A stretch of DNA of 64,000 nucleotides from Photorhabdus bodei. GTDB taxonomy: Bacteria > Pseudomonadota > Gammaproteobacteria > Enterobacterales > Enterobacteriaceae. Location of the stretch: NCBI RefSeq assembly GCF_003287735.1, contig NZ_NSCM01000004.1:148079-212078 (forward strand), given 5' to 3'. Below, one piece after another: positions 1 to 8,550 of the stretch. Both the position numbers and the translations under genes were made by a program. Under the pieces are notes generated by a model that saw nothing but the letters and a program-made list of their open reading frames with translations, did not search any database and was not told the origin of the DNA. Position 1 is the stretch's first letter. Every line of letters starts with the position of its first letter.

Positions 1-444
1 TATGATTTGGGATATAACCAATGGTTGAACTGGATGAGGAGAAATAGCCTTACTCCTAATAAATGGAGTCGGAAAGTTAAGATACCAATTCTATTAAACC
101 ATTATAAAGATTCATCATGTTTTTGGATGTTTAATCAATGGCATGTTTTAGTGCTTAGCTATTTAGTCGAATTAATAGATGAGTATCAGATCTATCGTGA
201 AATAAAGTATGATGATTTGTTTGAACGTTTAAAGAAAATTTTACCCATAAGTCCAGTTTTCATTGAAATAGAGAGAAATGTGTATTATGAATATATACGT
301 GAAGGTAACAGAAAGTTGATTTTTAAACGTGAGATTATTTTAGCTATGTTAGTACATTTTGATAAAAGAGGATATATTAAAGCATACGAAGATTTTTTTA
401 TTATAACTACGTGTCTAAAAGAACAGTTAAAAATTGAATCTTGA
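1..444 (+). CDS. hypothetical protein, 5' end outside window
   Basis: The frame is open from base 1, so the gene probably starts upstream; the first possible internal start is a TTG at 7. The visible part is about 147 codons, rich in aromatic and charged residues (several Tyr and Trp near the N-terminus, many Lys and Glu), with no signal peptide, membrane segment or motif that I recognise. It is AT-rich and stops just before an IS630-family fragment, so it may itself be truncated or accessory. No function assigned. Confidence 0.45.
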   Translation, partial: YDLGYNQWLNWMRRNSLTPNKWSRKVKIPILLNHYKDSSCFWMFNQWHVLVLSYLVELIDEYQIYREIKYDDLFERLKKILPISPVFIEIERNVYYEYIREGNRKLIFKREIILAMLVHFDKRGYIKAYEDFFIITTCLKEQLKIES

Positions 445-455
445 TTTTTTATTTC

Positions 456-592
456 TAGATAACTTTTCAAAATAGTAGATCACTTGGAGGAAACTCAGTC
501 CAATTTTTGCGATCTGATCAATTGCAAAAAATCCCAAAACCACTAAACGGACTGAGTTATGCCTATCATAGCACTGATATCCCGCAATGAAC
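456..592 (+). mobile_element. IS630-family left-end fragment
   Basis: This stretch matches, with scattered differences, the left end of the intact IS630-family element at 34854-36007: terminal repeat, the hairpin whose arms read ACTCAGTCC and GGACTGAGT, and the first codons of the transposase (MPIIALI). The copy breaks off at 592, exactly where an IS50-like inside end begins, so the second element probably inserted into or recombined with it. Confidence 0.8.
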
Positions 593-611
593 CTGTCTCT
601 TAATCAGATCT
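593..611 (+). repeat. IS50/Tn5-like inside end
   Basis: The 19 bases starting CTGTCTCTTAATCAG differ at one position from the Tn5/IS50 inside end as I recall it. As in IS50, the end overlaps the transposase stop codon (604-606, minus strand). It marks the left boundary of the dead element. No matching outside end is visible beyond 1493. Confidence 0.7.
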
Positions 612-1493
612 CCAGATCAACAGACTTAGCCAGCAAATAGCCATCCACTAGGGTTTGCAGCAGGAACCATCCTTCCCATAACCTTTTCCAACCCACTCGG
701 CCGGTGCGTTTTGAATCATACCAACCTGCCAGTTTACCTAAATTGATGTACGCCCAATACAGAATCGGTGCTTTCTTTGGCGGACGTCGTTTCTCCTGCT
801 TTGACCACAACAACTTCCAGGCCAGCGAACTCAATACCCCTTCACAACTTTGCTTTTCTGCTTCCTCTTTGTTCAACCCCATATAACGAAGCTGGTGTAT
901 TCGAACGGCTCACGGTCACAGACCGAGATAATTTTCGGCATTTGCTCACCCAGCCGGCTTGCCATGGCCCGCGACGCCTGCTCCCACTTGTAGCTTTCTT
1001 TTTCTTCATAAGGACGCGTGTCACGTTGCCGGCTTTTGCCATAATCCTGACCATCCCGAGTCCAGCGGTGCTGCTCAATCAATCCGACGACATGCTGTTT
1101 ATGAGGCGCAAACAGTAAGACGGAATGCGCGTGTATTCCCCGGGACTTCTGACTGGACGTGGTATATCTCAGTTCATCCACCACCGTGGCATGGGAAAAT
1201 GACAGGGTAGTCGTATCTTCTAACGCCAGCAGGCAGTCATAGTTTTTTGCCTGCGCCACCGTGGCGGAAAAACCGGCATCGGCAATGACCTGAGGGGAAA
1301 CAGACTGATTACGGGTGAAACGATAGGCCGCTTCAATATCGGCCGGAGAATGTAAGGATTGCACGAGCGATTGTCCCGTATGGTTAGGTAGTGAACAGGC
1401 CATCTGAACAAGGCGTTTTGAACGTCGCTTATCGCCTAATTCAGCGTGTTGAAAGGTCTCTTTTGCCTATTGCTCGGTATCAGCTGAAAACAT
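604..1493 (-). pseudogene. IS4-family (IS50/Tn5-like) transposase, dead
   Basis: Remnant of a Tn5-type DDE transposase. The likely start is the ATG at 1493 with a GAGG upstream. Codon 9 is an amber TAG (1469-1467), where the family has the Trp of a WAK-like motif. Reading on, the catalytic Asp motif LEDTTTLS, the segment SRGIHAHSVLL and the second Asp motif VCDRE are intact. Near 880 the frame jumps to the extreme C-terminus (WAYINLG, DSKRTG, LWEGW). Roughly 200 central residues, including the third catalytic residue (Glu of YREK-type motif), are gone. A nonsense codon plus an internal deletion make it non-functional. Confidence 0.85.
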
Positions 1494-1669
1494 ACAGGTT
1501 ACCTCATCTGCGTTTTTTTATTGAGATCGATGAAATAAGCAAAAGTTCAAAAAGAATTCAGAGAATATTAAAATATTTGTGTAGGAAAAACAGAAACAGA
1601 AAGCTGTTTACACGCTGGCGATATTATTTGTCGGGGACGATATTCGCGCATTAGAAAGGATGCTACGCA

Positions 1670-2212
1670 ATGAGCCAAATTATCACACTGGCCCTTGATG
1701 GCGAGGCCATCCCATTAAAAAGTCTGACCGTAACCCCATCGGTGATGTTTCAGGACACAGACCAAAGCGGCCAGTCATCCAGTACCGCCGTGGCAGAGCG
1801 AGGCATTAAGCCTAAAGAGTTGCGCATTACGGGGATCATTCCGTTTACTGAGCAAAAAACGTTGTCACGCCTGTTTGCACTGGCGGAGGCCAAAGATAAG
1901 GGCAATCTGAAACGCTACCGTGTCGCTAACCTGACCGCAGGTGCTATCAACTTTCGCATCGGAACATTCACCCATACCATTGATGCCAGTAAGATCGACG
2001 GTAAACAGGCATGGCAGGTCACATTTACTTTGCGTGAGCATTTATCTGTTGCCGAAAAACGGGACGCCCGCGCTGCCGACAAGGTACAGACTAAGAAACA
2101 GACACAGACAACGCAAGTAAGTGCTACCGCCAAGGAAGCGCCGGAAAAATTAAGCTGGTTTGAAAGCAAAGTATTGAAACCGATTAATGACAAAATAGGC
2201 CCCGCTAAATAA
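1670..2212 (+). CDS. phage baseplate/tail complex protein
   Basis: A 180-residue cytoplasmic protein with AGGA nine bases before the ATG. It has a beta-rich N-terminal body and a charged, Gln/Thr/Lys-rich tail, as in small phage baseplate proteins encoded immediately before a gpD/VgrG-like hub. The stop codon overlaps the ATG of the next gene, so the pair was one operon. Assignment rests on this context and overall resemblance; no catalytic motif is expected. The intact frame is unusual here, since the next gene is broken. Confidence 0.55.
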   Translation: MSQIITLALDGEAIPLKSLTVTPSVMFQDTDQSGQSSSTAVAERGIKPKELRITGIIPFTEQKTLSRLFALAEAKDKGNLKRYRVANLTAGAINFRIGTFTHTIDASKIDGKQAWQVTFTLREHLSVAEKRDARAADKVQTKKQTQTTQVSATAKEAPEKLSWFESKVLKPINDKIGPAK

Positions 2213-3293
2213 TGACACCGATTAACCGGCTCTATCTTTCCGGTGATGAAATTCACCTGGTTGACGCCAATATTATGCTGGAACTGGCATCCTGTGGCCG
2301 TGGCTTTATCACGGCGGAGACGACAACGGACTACACTGGAAAACTGGTGCGGCTGGACGTGGGTTACACGGATTTGGTATTACGCTGGTTTACGGGCTAT
2401 GTGGAACGCTCACAGCCAGCCCAAAACGGTTATCAGCGTTTGTTTGTGCGTGAGCTGGTCGGCGTGTTTGACCGATTGTGGTCGTGTTCATTTCAGCATC
2501 TAACACTGAGCCAGATTGCGGACTGGTTGCAGGAGCACAGCGGACTGACCTTCACATTACCGGATGTTCCTTATACAGAGACACCTATCCCGCATTTTAC
2601 CCATCATGGTACCGACTATCAGTGATTGTAGAAATTGCATTCGAAGGAGGCCGACCGGACAAGCCTTTTATCCGGCAGACATTAAGCCAGGGCAATACCT
2701 TGCCCGATATCAAACCAGGCGAGCAATTGCAGCAGCAGCGGGCGGAAGTCTCGCAGAGGGTAACTCAGGAAGGGAGTTGGATTCGTCAGACTGACCAAAC
2801 TATTGATGAATCGTCCATGTACCGTGAAGTCAGGACAGACACGGAAACGCGTACCGTCGTCGCACGGGAAACCACGATACAGGCCACGGATAAAACCACG
2901 GTTTTGGGCACGTCTACGCTACTGGCGGGCGCTGTCCAGCAAATCGCAGACGGTGACTATAGTATAGTGACCTCATCAAATTTCGTTGCCAGTGTGGGGA
3001 AAGAGGCCAATGTTGAAGTCGGATAAAAGCGGATAGAGAAAATTGGTCTGCTTAAGCAGAGCATCGCCGGAGCCAGGCAAGAAATCGTCGCGCCCGTGGT
3101 TTGGGTGGGCAGCCAGCAAATCAATGTCATGACCTTGATGTTAGAGACGCTGGTTGTGGTCAAAGAGTTGGCTGAACTGACAGCTGCGCATACGCATCAC
3201 AACACAAGCACGCCGGAGAACGCCAGCGCGATAAGGAACACGGCTTATAAATCGGATAGGCTGAAACAGAAATATTCGCCTGTGATTGGTTGA
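2212..3293 (+). pseudogene. phage tail hub/spike (gpD/VgrG-like), broken
   Basis: The N-terminal 137 codons resemble a tail-hub protein and end at 2625. Homologous coding resumes in another frame near 2622 (SVIVEIAFEGG), consistent with an internal deletion. The C-terminal part has the Thr/Val-rich spike-like repeats and then a TAA at 3024-3026. Past it, in the same frame, the classic ending continues through QEIVAPVVWVGSQQINV to an AHTHHNTST segment, stopping at 3293. One deletion or frameshift plus one nonsense codon indicate a pseudogene. Confidence 0.75.
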
Positions 3294-3337
3294 CTTTCAG
3301 TCTGGCAGTGTTGTTTGTTTTATAGTCATGTTATAGG

Positions 3338-3366
3338 TTGATATTTCCGATTCTAAGCATTAGACT
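3338..3366 (+). promoter_or_regulatory. candidate promoter of AgrB-like RNA
   Basis: TTGATA (3338-3343), 17-base spacer, TAGACT (3361-3366). Transcription would begin about 3372, right at the first base of the repeat complementary to the downstream toxin leader. That coincidence supports it more than the -10 box, which matches consensus at four of six bases. Confidence 0.5.
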
Positions 3367-3370
3367 TCTT

Positions 3371-3495
3371 ATGTTAGTTGAAGTGGATCGCGCTAAGGCC
3401 GAGGCTACCAACCCGGTTAAGAGCACAAAAACAGAGGTCCTGCTTAAAGGTAAAAACAAAAAACCAACCTCACCAGTTGGTTTTTTTGTTTTTAC
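3371..3495 (+). ncRNA. AgrB-like antisense RNA
   Basis: A plus-strand transcript from about 3372 to the hairpin at 3450-3495 would be roughly 120 nt. Its first 24 bases (3371-3394) are perfectly complementary, as RNA, to bases 3642-3665 of the dinQ-like leader; pairing continues with three mismatches to 35 bases. In E. coli the small RNA AgrB pairs with about 30 bases of the dinQ 5' leader and represses it. The arrangement here matches that logic; expression is inferred. Confidence 0.6.
3450..3495 (+). terminator. terminator of AgrB-like RNA
   Basis: A long hairpin has a core stem AAAAAACCAAC / GTTGGTTTTTT around a 7-base loop, and the A-rich and T-rich flanks extend the pairing. The U-rich arm would end the upstream RNA. 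The mirrored A-run means it could also stop minus-strand transcription. Confidence 0.75.
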
Positions 3496-3510
3496 CTATC
3501 TATTAATCCA

Positions 3511-3538
3511 TTGAATCATATCCAAATAAACTTATAAT
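3511..3538 (+). promoter_or_regulatory. promoter of dinQ-like gene
   Basis: TTGAAT (3511-3516), 16-base spacer, TATAAT (3533-3538): near-consensus sigma-70. It predicts an mRNA start near 3545 and a leader of about 195 nt before the GTG. No CTGT-N8-ACAG LexA box is visible here, unlike the SOS-controlled E. coli dinQ. Confidence 0.65.
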
Positions 3539-3641
3539 CAACGGCTGTTAGTTGAGGCGCGTTTTGGCCTGTGTATCTCTTACGCAAGTTTTCGTAAGTC
3601 CTGGCTGAATACAGGTGGTGCTGATTCAGAGCCTCGGTCGG

Positions 3642-3665
3642 AGCGCGATCCACTTCAACTAACAT
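3642..3665 (+). promoter_or_regulatory. antisense target in dinQ-like leader
   Basis: This is the exact inverse complement of 3371-3394. On the mRNA it lies about 75 bases upstream of the GTG start and would pair with the 5' end of the upstream small RNA. Confidence 0.6.
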
Positions 3666-3739
3666 TGATGAGAACCAGCCGGACAGGCAATGTAAAGGCA
3701 ATGGCTGGGTAAATCGTGCTCCTCAACTGGAGCAAACGG

Positions 3740-3823
3740 GTGAAAGCATTTATTGACATTGCTATCATCGTTCTCAAAGCGTTAATCGCGCTTTTAGAGC
3801 TGATCCGTGCATTTCTGAAATAG
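3740..3823 (+). CDS. dinQ: DinQ-like toxic membrane peptide
   Basis: GTG start with GGAG about 8 bases upstream; 27 residues, the same length as E. coli DinQ as I recall it. The core AIIVLKALIALLELIR is nearly identical to that peptide. It is a single hydrophobic helix with a Lys/Asp head and an Arg/Lys tail, expected in the inner membrane, where DinQ lowers membrane potential. Upstream are a strong promoter, a long leader and an antisense RNA locus; downstream is a hairpin. It is too short for ordinary gene callers. Recognition is by eye and was not tested by a search. Confidence 0.75.
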   Translation: MKAFIDIAIIVLKALIALLELIRAFLK

Positions 3824-3840
3824 ATAACGGAAACGTAGCT

Positions 3841-3871
3841 AAGGCCATCGGGGTAACCTCCCGGTGGCCTT
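3841..3871 (+). terminator. terminator after dinQ-like gene
   Basis: Stem of about 12 bp: AAGGCCATCGGG pairs with CCCGGTGGCCTT (one G-U pair). The following T-run is weak (TTAACA). It would end an mRNA of roughly 330 nt. Confidence 0.65.
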
Positions 3872-3946
3872 TAACACTTACCGCTTTTGCTCAAGCAAGC
3901 CACTCTTGTTTAAGTGGCCCAATATACTGATCTAACAGCTTAAATT

Positions 3947-3975
3947 TGGTAATCCCGACCGGACTTGAACCCGTG
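3947..3975 (-). other. tRNA 3'-end-like fragment
   Basis: On the minus strand the sequence reads like a T-arm (ACGGG, TTCAAGT, CCGGT with one mismatch) followed by CGGGATTACCA. Nothing resembling the other three arms follows, so this is not a complete tRNA. It could be a phage attachment-site remnant or chance. Confidence 0.3.
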
Positions 3976-3992
3976 TTCAAGCGGTTATTGCT

Positions 3993-4052
3993 CCGGTAGT
4001 ATGGGAGGATAGCCAACAGATTAGTGTAGTTTACCGCGAGTCATACACATAA
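3993..4052 (+). pseudogene. fragment of a second spike gene
   Basis: The short frame PVVWEDSQQISVVYRES strongly resembles PVVWVGSQQINV in the hub pseudogene at about 3090-3125, and the DNA is similar too. It looks like a diverged scrap of a paralogous spike gene, cut off by TAA at 4050. Confidence 0.35.
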
Positions 4053-4128
4053 TAACACTGGGACGCGTTTTTTAAATGCGGTATCGATCAGTGCTACAGG
4101 TTCTGATGGCCTGAAACACAATTATCTC

Positions 4129-4152
4129 GCCCGCAACATGCGGGCTTTTTTA
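4129..4152 (+). terminator. rho-independent terminator
   Basis: GCCCGC, loop AACAT, GCGGGC, then TTTTTTAT. A textbook hairpin plus U-run with no intact gene directly upstream; probably left over from a lost phage operon. Confidence 0.75.
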
Positions 4153-4288
4153 TACTTTCATAGAGCTTGAATACAATTCTGATATTAAATGAATGGGCAG
4201 TAAGTGTAATAAAAAACTGATAATTCAGCGTGTTATATTAGCTTAGTGATTTAAAAGTTGTTGTTACTTTTTCGGATATAGAAATAAC

Positions 4289-4558
4289 TTATGTGATATC
4301 AGAATTGTTTGGTAAATCATTTCGGACGGTTCGTTTGATAGGCTGCTTATTTTCGTCAAAATACCGATTGGGCCATATCTCAGCAGGTGTGACACCAATT
4401 TCCTGAGTAATTAACAGCTCCCCTTTAGGCCAGGGACGCGTTAAAGCATTTGCTAATGTTGAAGAACTTAAACCGTGCTCTCTGGATAATGATGCTAGCG
4501 TTTTATTCTTCTTACGTATCGCAGCGATAATATCGGCGGTATGCCAGTCTTTTTTCAT
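4289..4558 (-). CDS. Ner/Nlp-family DNA-binding regulator
   Basis: 89 residues. It opens with the family hallmark of a Trp-His followed by a helix (DWHTADIIAAIRK), then an HTH (LASLSREHGLSSSTLANAL), then a region around PAEIWPNRYF. This is the Ner repressor of Mu-like phages and the chromosomal Nlp/SfsB proteins. Ner proteins repress early phage promoters. It is probably a survivor of a Mu-like prophage or a domesticated copy. Its start lies 8 bases from the stop of the small ORF upstream, suggesting co-transcription. Confidence 0.8.
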   Translation of the reverse strand: MKKDWHTADIIAAIRKKNKTLASLSREHGLSSSTLANALTRPWPKGELLITQEIGVTPAEIWPNRYFDENKQPIKRTVRNDLPNNSDIT

Positions 4559-4566
4559 ATTCCTGC

Positions 4567-4716
4567 TTACCTCTTTGGTGGTGGCGGTTCAAACAGGGTT
4601 CGCAGTACCGGAGAGTAGCCATTCCGGCGAGGCATAGCCTCCCCTGCCTGAACCGCCATAGAAGCGATAGCAGGCACACTGGTAAGGAAATAATCTCTTA
4701 CCAGTGGGTTACTCAT
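4567..4716 (-). CDS. small phage-type protein, 49 aa
   Basis: The ATG at 4716 overlaps the stop of a still smaller upstream frame (ATGAGTAA). The peptide has a protein-like composition: MSNPLVRDYF start, a middle with AVQAGEAMPRRNGYSP, and a proline-rich end (FEPPPPKR). It lies just upstream of the ner-like gene on the same strand. Function unknown; likely part of the same early-region remnant. Confidence 0.45.
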   Translation of the reverse strand: MSNPLVRDYFLTSVPAIASMAVQAGEAMPRRNGYSPVLRTLFEPPPPKR

Positions 4717-4798
4717 TCAAGGCTGCGACCCACTGACCATCGGATTTTGCCGATGGCAGTGCTACTTTAACTGATTGTATTACTGACTCAAGAATCAA
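4709..4798 (-). CDS. possible mini-ORF, 29 aa
   Basis: TTG start with AAGG upstream, ending in SDGQWVAALNE. Its stop overlaps the next start, which would allow translational coupling. It could be the separated N-terminus of the 49-residue protein after a frameshift. Weak call. Confidence 0.25.
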   Translation of the reverse strand: MILESVIQSVKVALPSAKSDGQWVAALNE

Positions 4799-4839
4799 AT
4801 AAATACCTTAGTGACGGTTTGTCTCGCTGCGTTCATGAC

Positions 4840-5285
4840 GAAATAAATGAACTTATGGCGAAAACGGCACTACACCGCACCCGCCTGCACGTTTTGGATC
4901 AAGAAAATTTTTCAGTTTTAAAATCCTACGAATCGAACAGCCAAACCGTGCCAGCACTGGCATTGTGAGAGAAGCAGCAAACTGAAATGATTGAAAAGAT
5001 TTTCAGGGAATTTCAGTTTTTGGATCAAAAGAGGATCACGGATAAAATCCCAATACAATGATATTAAAGGAAAAATTATATTTTGCGTGGAAAATAAAAT
5101 CACGGAGGAAAGCCGTGCTTTATCATAAAAATTAGATAAGGCCGGTTTTACTGGATATATAGAACTGAAATTATTTTCTCCTTTTGCATTATGACAAGGA
5201 GAAAGTGAAAGCATTAAAGTGTGCTTAATTCATTAATATGCACGGGGTTACGTTCAAGCATCTTAAGTAGTTTCAGTGATGAACC
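4840..5285. other. non-coding gap before capsid gene
   Basis: About 450 AT-rich bases with no convincing ORF. Visible are a short direct repeat (TTTTTGGATCAA near 4891-4902 and 5017-5029) and a small hairpin around CACGGAGGAAAGCCGTG near 5101. Terminase, portal and capsid-assembly genes expected upstream of a capsid gene are absent, so this is probably a deletion joint. Confidence 0.5.
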
Positions 5286-5294
5286 AGAAGGAAT

Positions 5295-6401
5295 GTGGCG
5301 GTGCAGGTAGTGTCCATTGATGCCCATAAAAATAAAATAGATGGACGTAAAGTGGACCTGGAGCTAATGAAACGACACGCAGATTTTCAATATATTGAAG
5401 GGGAATACGGCATTGTAGTACCACAGGCCGTCGATTACTTAAATCCCCAATATGCTAATAACTATACGTTAGCTATGGATGTACAGCCAGCTATGGTGAC
5501 CGTGAGTAACGCCGGTGTTCCTGCATATCTGACTAACTATCTCGATCCTGAGTTGGTTCGTGTGTTGGTCACGCCGATGAGAGCGGCTGAAATTATCGGT
5601 GAAAATAAAAAAGGTGACTGGACAACGCTGACAACCCAGTTCCCGGTTGAAGAATCAACGGGTGAAGTGAGTTCATACGGTGATCACAGCAACAATGGTA
5701 TGTCAGATGCTAACGTGAACTGGGTGGAACGCCAGAGCTATCATTTCCAAACATTTACTGTCTGGGGGGAGCGTGAGCTGGATATGTACGATACGGCCCG
5801 TATCAATCGAGCAGCGCAACTTAACACCGCAAGCGCATTAACCCTAAACAAGTTTATGAATAAGTCTTATTTCTATGGTATTGCTGGACTTAAGAACTAT
5901 GGACTGTTGAATGATCCAGGGTTAAGCGAACCGGTGGTACCAGCTGCAAACGGAAAATCCAATGGTACAACGTGGGAAACCAAAGACGGGCAGGCAATTT
6001 ATGACGATATTTCCCAACGCCTATTTAAACAGCTTACAAAACAGACAGAAGGGCTGGTGGAGCGAACAGATCCATTGAAACTTTGCATGTCGCCAACAGC
6101 GGAAGTCAATCTGACAAAAACCAACCAGTACAACGTTAATGTTACCGATCAGTTGAAAAAGAATTTCCCGAATCTAACGATTGAAACGGCGGTTGAATAC
6201 AGTACAGATGCGGGGGAACTGGTTCAATTGATTGCCGATACGCTTGATGGTGAAAAAACGGCTTATGCCTCATTTACTGAAAAAATGCGGGCACACGCAG
6301 TCGTTGTGAACTCATCCAGTTTTAAACAAAAGAAATCAGCCGGTACGTGGGGTGCGATTATTCGTTATCCACACGCTATTGCACAAATGTTGGGGGTTTA
6401 A
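5295..6401 (+). CDS. phage major capsid protein (DUF2184-like)
   Basis: 368 residues, recognised as the DUF2184 type of capsid protein from contractile-tail phages. A long N-terminal arm is followed by the central [15 protein letters not shown] and a motif around [16 protein letters not shown], and it ends in a conserved [22 protein letters not shown] lies upstream; GTG at 5295 or GTG at 5301 may be used, and 5301 has the better spacing. It is followed without a gap by the next structural gene. No protease, portal or scaffold gene precedes it, so the capsid probably cannot mature. Confidence 0.8.
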   Translation: MAVQVVSIDAHKNKIDGRKVDLELMKRHADFQYIEGEYGIVVPQAVDYLNPQYANNYTLAMDVQPAMVTVSNAGVPAYLTNYLDPELVRVLVTPMRAAEIIGENKKGDWTTLTTQFPVEESTGEVSSYGDHSNNGMSDANVNWVERQSYHFQTFTVWGERELDMYDTARINRAAQLNTASALTLNKFMNKSYFYGIAGLKNYGLLNDPGLSEPVVPAANGKSNGTTWETKDGQAIYDDISQRLFKQLTKQTEGLVERTDPLKLCMSPTAEVNLTKTNQYNVNVTDQLKKNFPNLTIETAVEYSTDAGELVQLIADTLDGEKTAYASFTEKMRAHAVVVNSSSFKQKKSAGTWGAIIRYPHAIAQMLGV

Positions 6402-6728
6402 ATGGCGACAGTCATTGTGGGGTGTAAATTGCCCCACGGATTAACGATTGAAATTGATAAGAATCACGTGACGCTAAACGGGATAAATTCATCAACAATT
6501 ATTGGCGGTTATGGGCTGACATATGATGTTGATAAAGCGTTTTTTGACAAATATCTGGAGCTCTATGCAGATACGGAATTAGTCAAAAATGGGCTTATTT
6601 TTGCCCAGGAAAAACTCAAAGAGGCCCGGACTGAAGCTGAGGAAAAAGCCGAGTTAAAGAATGGGTTGGAGCCTATCGACCCAAAAAAACCGGGTAAGAA
6701 TATCGAGCAGCGAAAAGAAGAGGATTAA
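6402..6728 (+). CDS. small phage head protein
   Basis: 108 residues, starting directly after the capsid stop. The N-terminal beta-rich part contains LPHGLTIEI and a Gly-rich [16 protein letters not shown] segment. A Glu/Lys-rich coil follows ([19 protein letters not shown]). Comparable small proteins sit between capsid and head-completion genes in related phages. Precise role unknown; a head decoration or connector role is inferred from position. Confidence 0.6.
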   Translation: MATVIVGCKLPHGLTIEIDKNHVTLNGINSSTIIGGYGLTYDVDKAFFDKYLELYADTELVKNGLIFAQEKLKEARTEAEEKAELKNGLEPIDPKKPGKNIEQRKEED

Positions 6729-6732
6729 GCTA

Positions 6733-7182
6733 ATGGGCTTTGTTGTCGTTTTTGATGTCGTGAAATTTCGCACTCGTTACCCGGAGTTTTCTTCTGTCAG
6801 TGATGTCCTGCTGGATACCTATTTTATTGAAGCAACACTCTATCTTAACAATACGGCCCAAAGCCCAGTTAGTGATCTTGAGCAACGGGGAATGTTGCTG
6901 AATATGCTTGTTGCTCATATTGCCGAACTTAATCGTTTATCTGTTAGCGGAACAGTGGCCAATCCGCTCGTGGGGCGAGTTAGCAGCGCAAGCGAGGGAT
7001 CTGTTTCCGTTTCGGCTGATATGGGAGCTGTCAGTGAACGTGCTGCTTGGTTCTTGCAGACAAAATACGGGGCTATGTACTGGCAGACAACAGCACAATA
7101 TAGAACTATGCGTTACATCCCCGGCAGCTCTCCCTCTCACTATCCGTCATATTACTATCCACGGACTCAATGGAGGCGCTAA
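6733..7182 (+). CDS. head-completion protein (DUF4054-like)
   Basis: 149 residues; the ATG at 6733 is 5 bases after the previous stop. The N-terminus ([20 protein letters not shown] followed by a membrane-free helix) and [14 protein letters not shown] are typical of the DUF4054 connector family, which caps the portal. The C-terminus is Tyr/Pro-rich ([13 protein letters not shown]). The end overlaps the next start, as in a packed morphogenesis operon. Confidence 0.7.
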   Translation: MGFVVVFDVVKFRTRYPEFSSVSDVLLDTYFIEATLYLNNTAQSPVSDLEQRGMLLNMLVAHIAELNRLSVSGTVANPLVGRVSSASEGSVSVSADMGAVSERAAWFLQTKYGAMYWQTTAQYRTMRYIPGSSPSHYPSYYYPRTQWRR

Positions 7183-7640
7183 TGTCGAATAGTATCAAGG
7201 GCGGTGATGCAGCAAAACGCTATTTAAAGCAATTAGCCAAAAAGATAGGTGAAGGCAAAAAATTACGTGCTGGTTTTTTCAAAGACGCGACTTATCCCGA
7301 TGGTACTTCGGTAGCAATGGTGGCAATCAGTAACGAGATTGGCGATCCGAAGCGTAATAGGCCGCCCCGTCCGTTTTTTCGTAACACTATCAACGAACAT
7401 GCTAATGAATGGGGTGATGTGCTTGCACAGGGCCTGAGTGCTAACGATATGAATGGGGATGCAGCGTTACGGATGACCGGGGAAGTTATCAAGGGGCAAA
7501 TTCAACAATCTATTCGTTCTTTCACTTCACCAGGCAATGCGGAATCAACTATAGCTAAAAAGGGATTTGATGTCCCGTTACGTGACACCAAACACATGCT
7601 GAACAGTGTTGATTATGTGGTTGATGAGGGGAACGAATGA
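7182..7640 (+). CDS. phage virion morphogenesis / tail completion protein
   Basis: 152 residues; ATG at 7182 chosen because GGAGG (7172-7176) lies at good spacing. It contains the typical ATYPDGTSVAMVA, then RPPRPFFRNTI, and a C-terminal PLRDTKHMLNSVDYVV segment, all seen in HK97-gp10-like and related tail-terminator proteins. It joins head and tail in virions. It overlaps the next gene by 4 bases. Confidence 0.7.
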   Translation: MSNSIKGGDAAKRYLKQLAKKIGEGKKLRAGFFKDATYPDGTSVAMVAISNEIGDPKRNRPPRPFFRNTINEHANEWGDVLAQGLSANDMNGDAALRMTGEVIKGQIQQSIRSFTSPGNAESTIAKKGFDVPLRDTKHMLNSVDYVVDEGNE

Positions 7641-8008
7641 ACCTGCATAATATTGTATCTGGTGCTGTCGGGATTGTTAATCCTCACTCGCCTGGAGAGA
7701 TACGGGTAAGTGCGGGCTATGATATTGCACCCAGTGGCAAGCAAATTCCGAAATACATCACAACACCTGTTACCGCACAAATTCAGCCACTGACTTTTAC
7801 TGATCTACAACATACAAACGGTTTGAATATTCAGGGCATACTCAAAGCGGCTTATGTGAATGGCAATTTTAATGCCGTCAACCGCCCCAGGCAGCAAGGG
7901 GGCGATCTGCTGATTATTAATGGTGAAGAGTGGTTGATAGTGCAGATTTTGGAAGAGTGGCCGGATTGGTGCAAATTTGCTGTTACATTGCAGCGTGGGG
8001 AACAATAG
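7637..8008 (+). CDS. phage minor structural (neck/stopper) protein
   Basis: 123 residues. The start ATGA overlaps the previous stop and its own stop TAG shares its G with the next GTG. It has the beta-rich pattern of neck proteins, with a conserved-looking RPRQQGGDLLIINGEEWLIV segment followed by LEEWPDWCKF. Its place between the tail-completion gene and the tail-terminator-like gene fits a connector role. No enzymatic motif. Confidence 0.6.
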   Translation: MNLHNIVSGAVGIVNPHSPGEIRVSAGYDIAPSGKQIPKYITTPVTAQIQPLTFTDLQHTNGLNIQGILKAAYVNGNFNAVNRPRQQGGDLLIINGEEWLIVQILEEWPDWCKFAVTLQRGEQ

Positions 8009-8550
8009 TGGCAACGATAAGTGTAACGCAAGACGATATAACAACCGCATTACGCGGTTTTTTAATAGCCTTAATACCTAAGCGTAGCGTTATTTTGTCT
8101 CAGATAAACCGCTCACCGATGCCGGATGGCGATTTTATTGTTATGACACCATTGAACAGCACGGGTTTATCAACAAGTGTAGAGATCTATAACGCACCTA
8201 TAGCAGCAGGTATGGGGGAAAGTCTAATCACTCGGACGACACGCTGGACATGTCAAATTGACTGCTACGGTCAGTTCGCTCATGAGGATGCTCACATTAT
8301 TGCAACGACGGTGCGTACTGAACATGCAAGTGAGCTATTCAAGAGATCGGGTATCGATATGACACCGCTCTATGCCAGCGATCCGATTCAGACGACGATG
8401 ATTAATGGTGAACAGCAATATGAGTCGCGTTGGACATTTGAATTTACTGCTCAAATCAACCCCGTTGTGACAACAGAACAACTATTTTTCGACAGCATTA
8501 CGCTGGACACTAAAACAGTGGAGTCTATTCATGGCAATTCCAATCAGTAA
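8008..8550 (+). CDS. phage neck/tail-terminator-like protein
   Basis: 180 residues from the GTG at 8008. The N-terminal [16 protein letters not shown] and the middle [20 protein letters not shown] resemble the LIC_12616-like neck-terminator proteins encoded just before the sheath gene in this phage type. The end overlaps the sheath start by 20 bases. Function by family and order only. Confidence 0.6.
   Translation: MATISVTQDDITTALRGFLIALIPKRSVILSQINRSPMPDGDFIVMTPLNSTGLSTSVEIYNAPIAAGMGESLITRTTRWTCQIDCYGQFAHEDAHIIATTVRTEHASELFKRSGIDMTPLYASDPIQTTMINGEQQYESRWTFEFTAQINPVVTTEQLFFDSITLDTKTVESIHGNSNQ

Noticed and set aside
3500..3640. LexA box for the dinQ-like gene
   Set aside because: CTGGCTGAATACAG near 3601 has the wrong spacing (8 rather than 10 bases between CTG and CAG) and lies inside the leader.
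3516..3701. Minus-strand 61-codon frame through the dinQ-like leader
   Set aside because: No ribosome site, no family resemblance; the plus-strand RNA architecture explains the region better.
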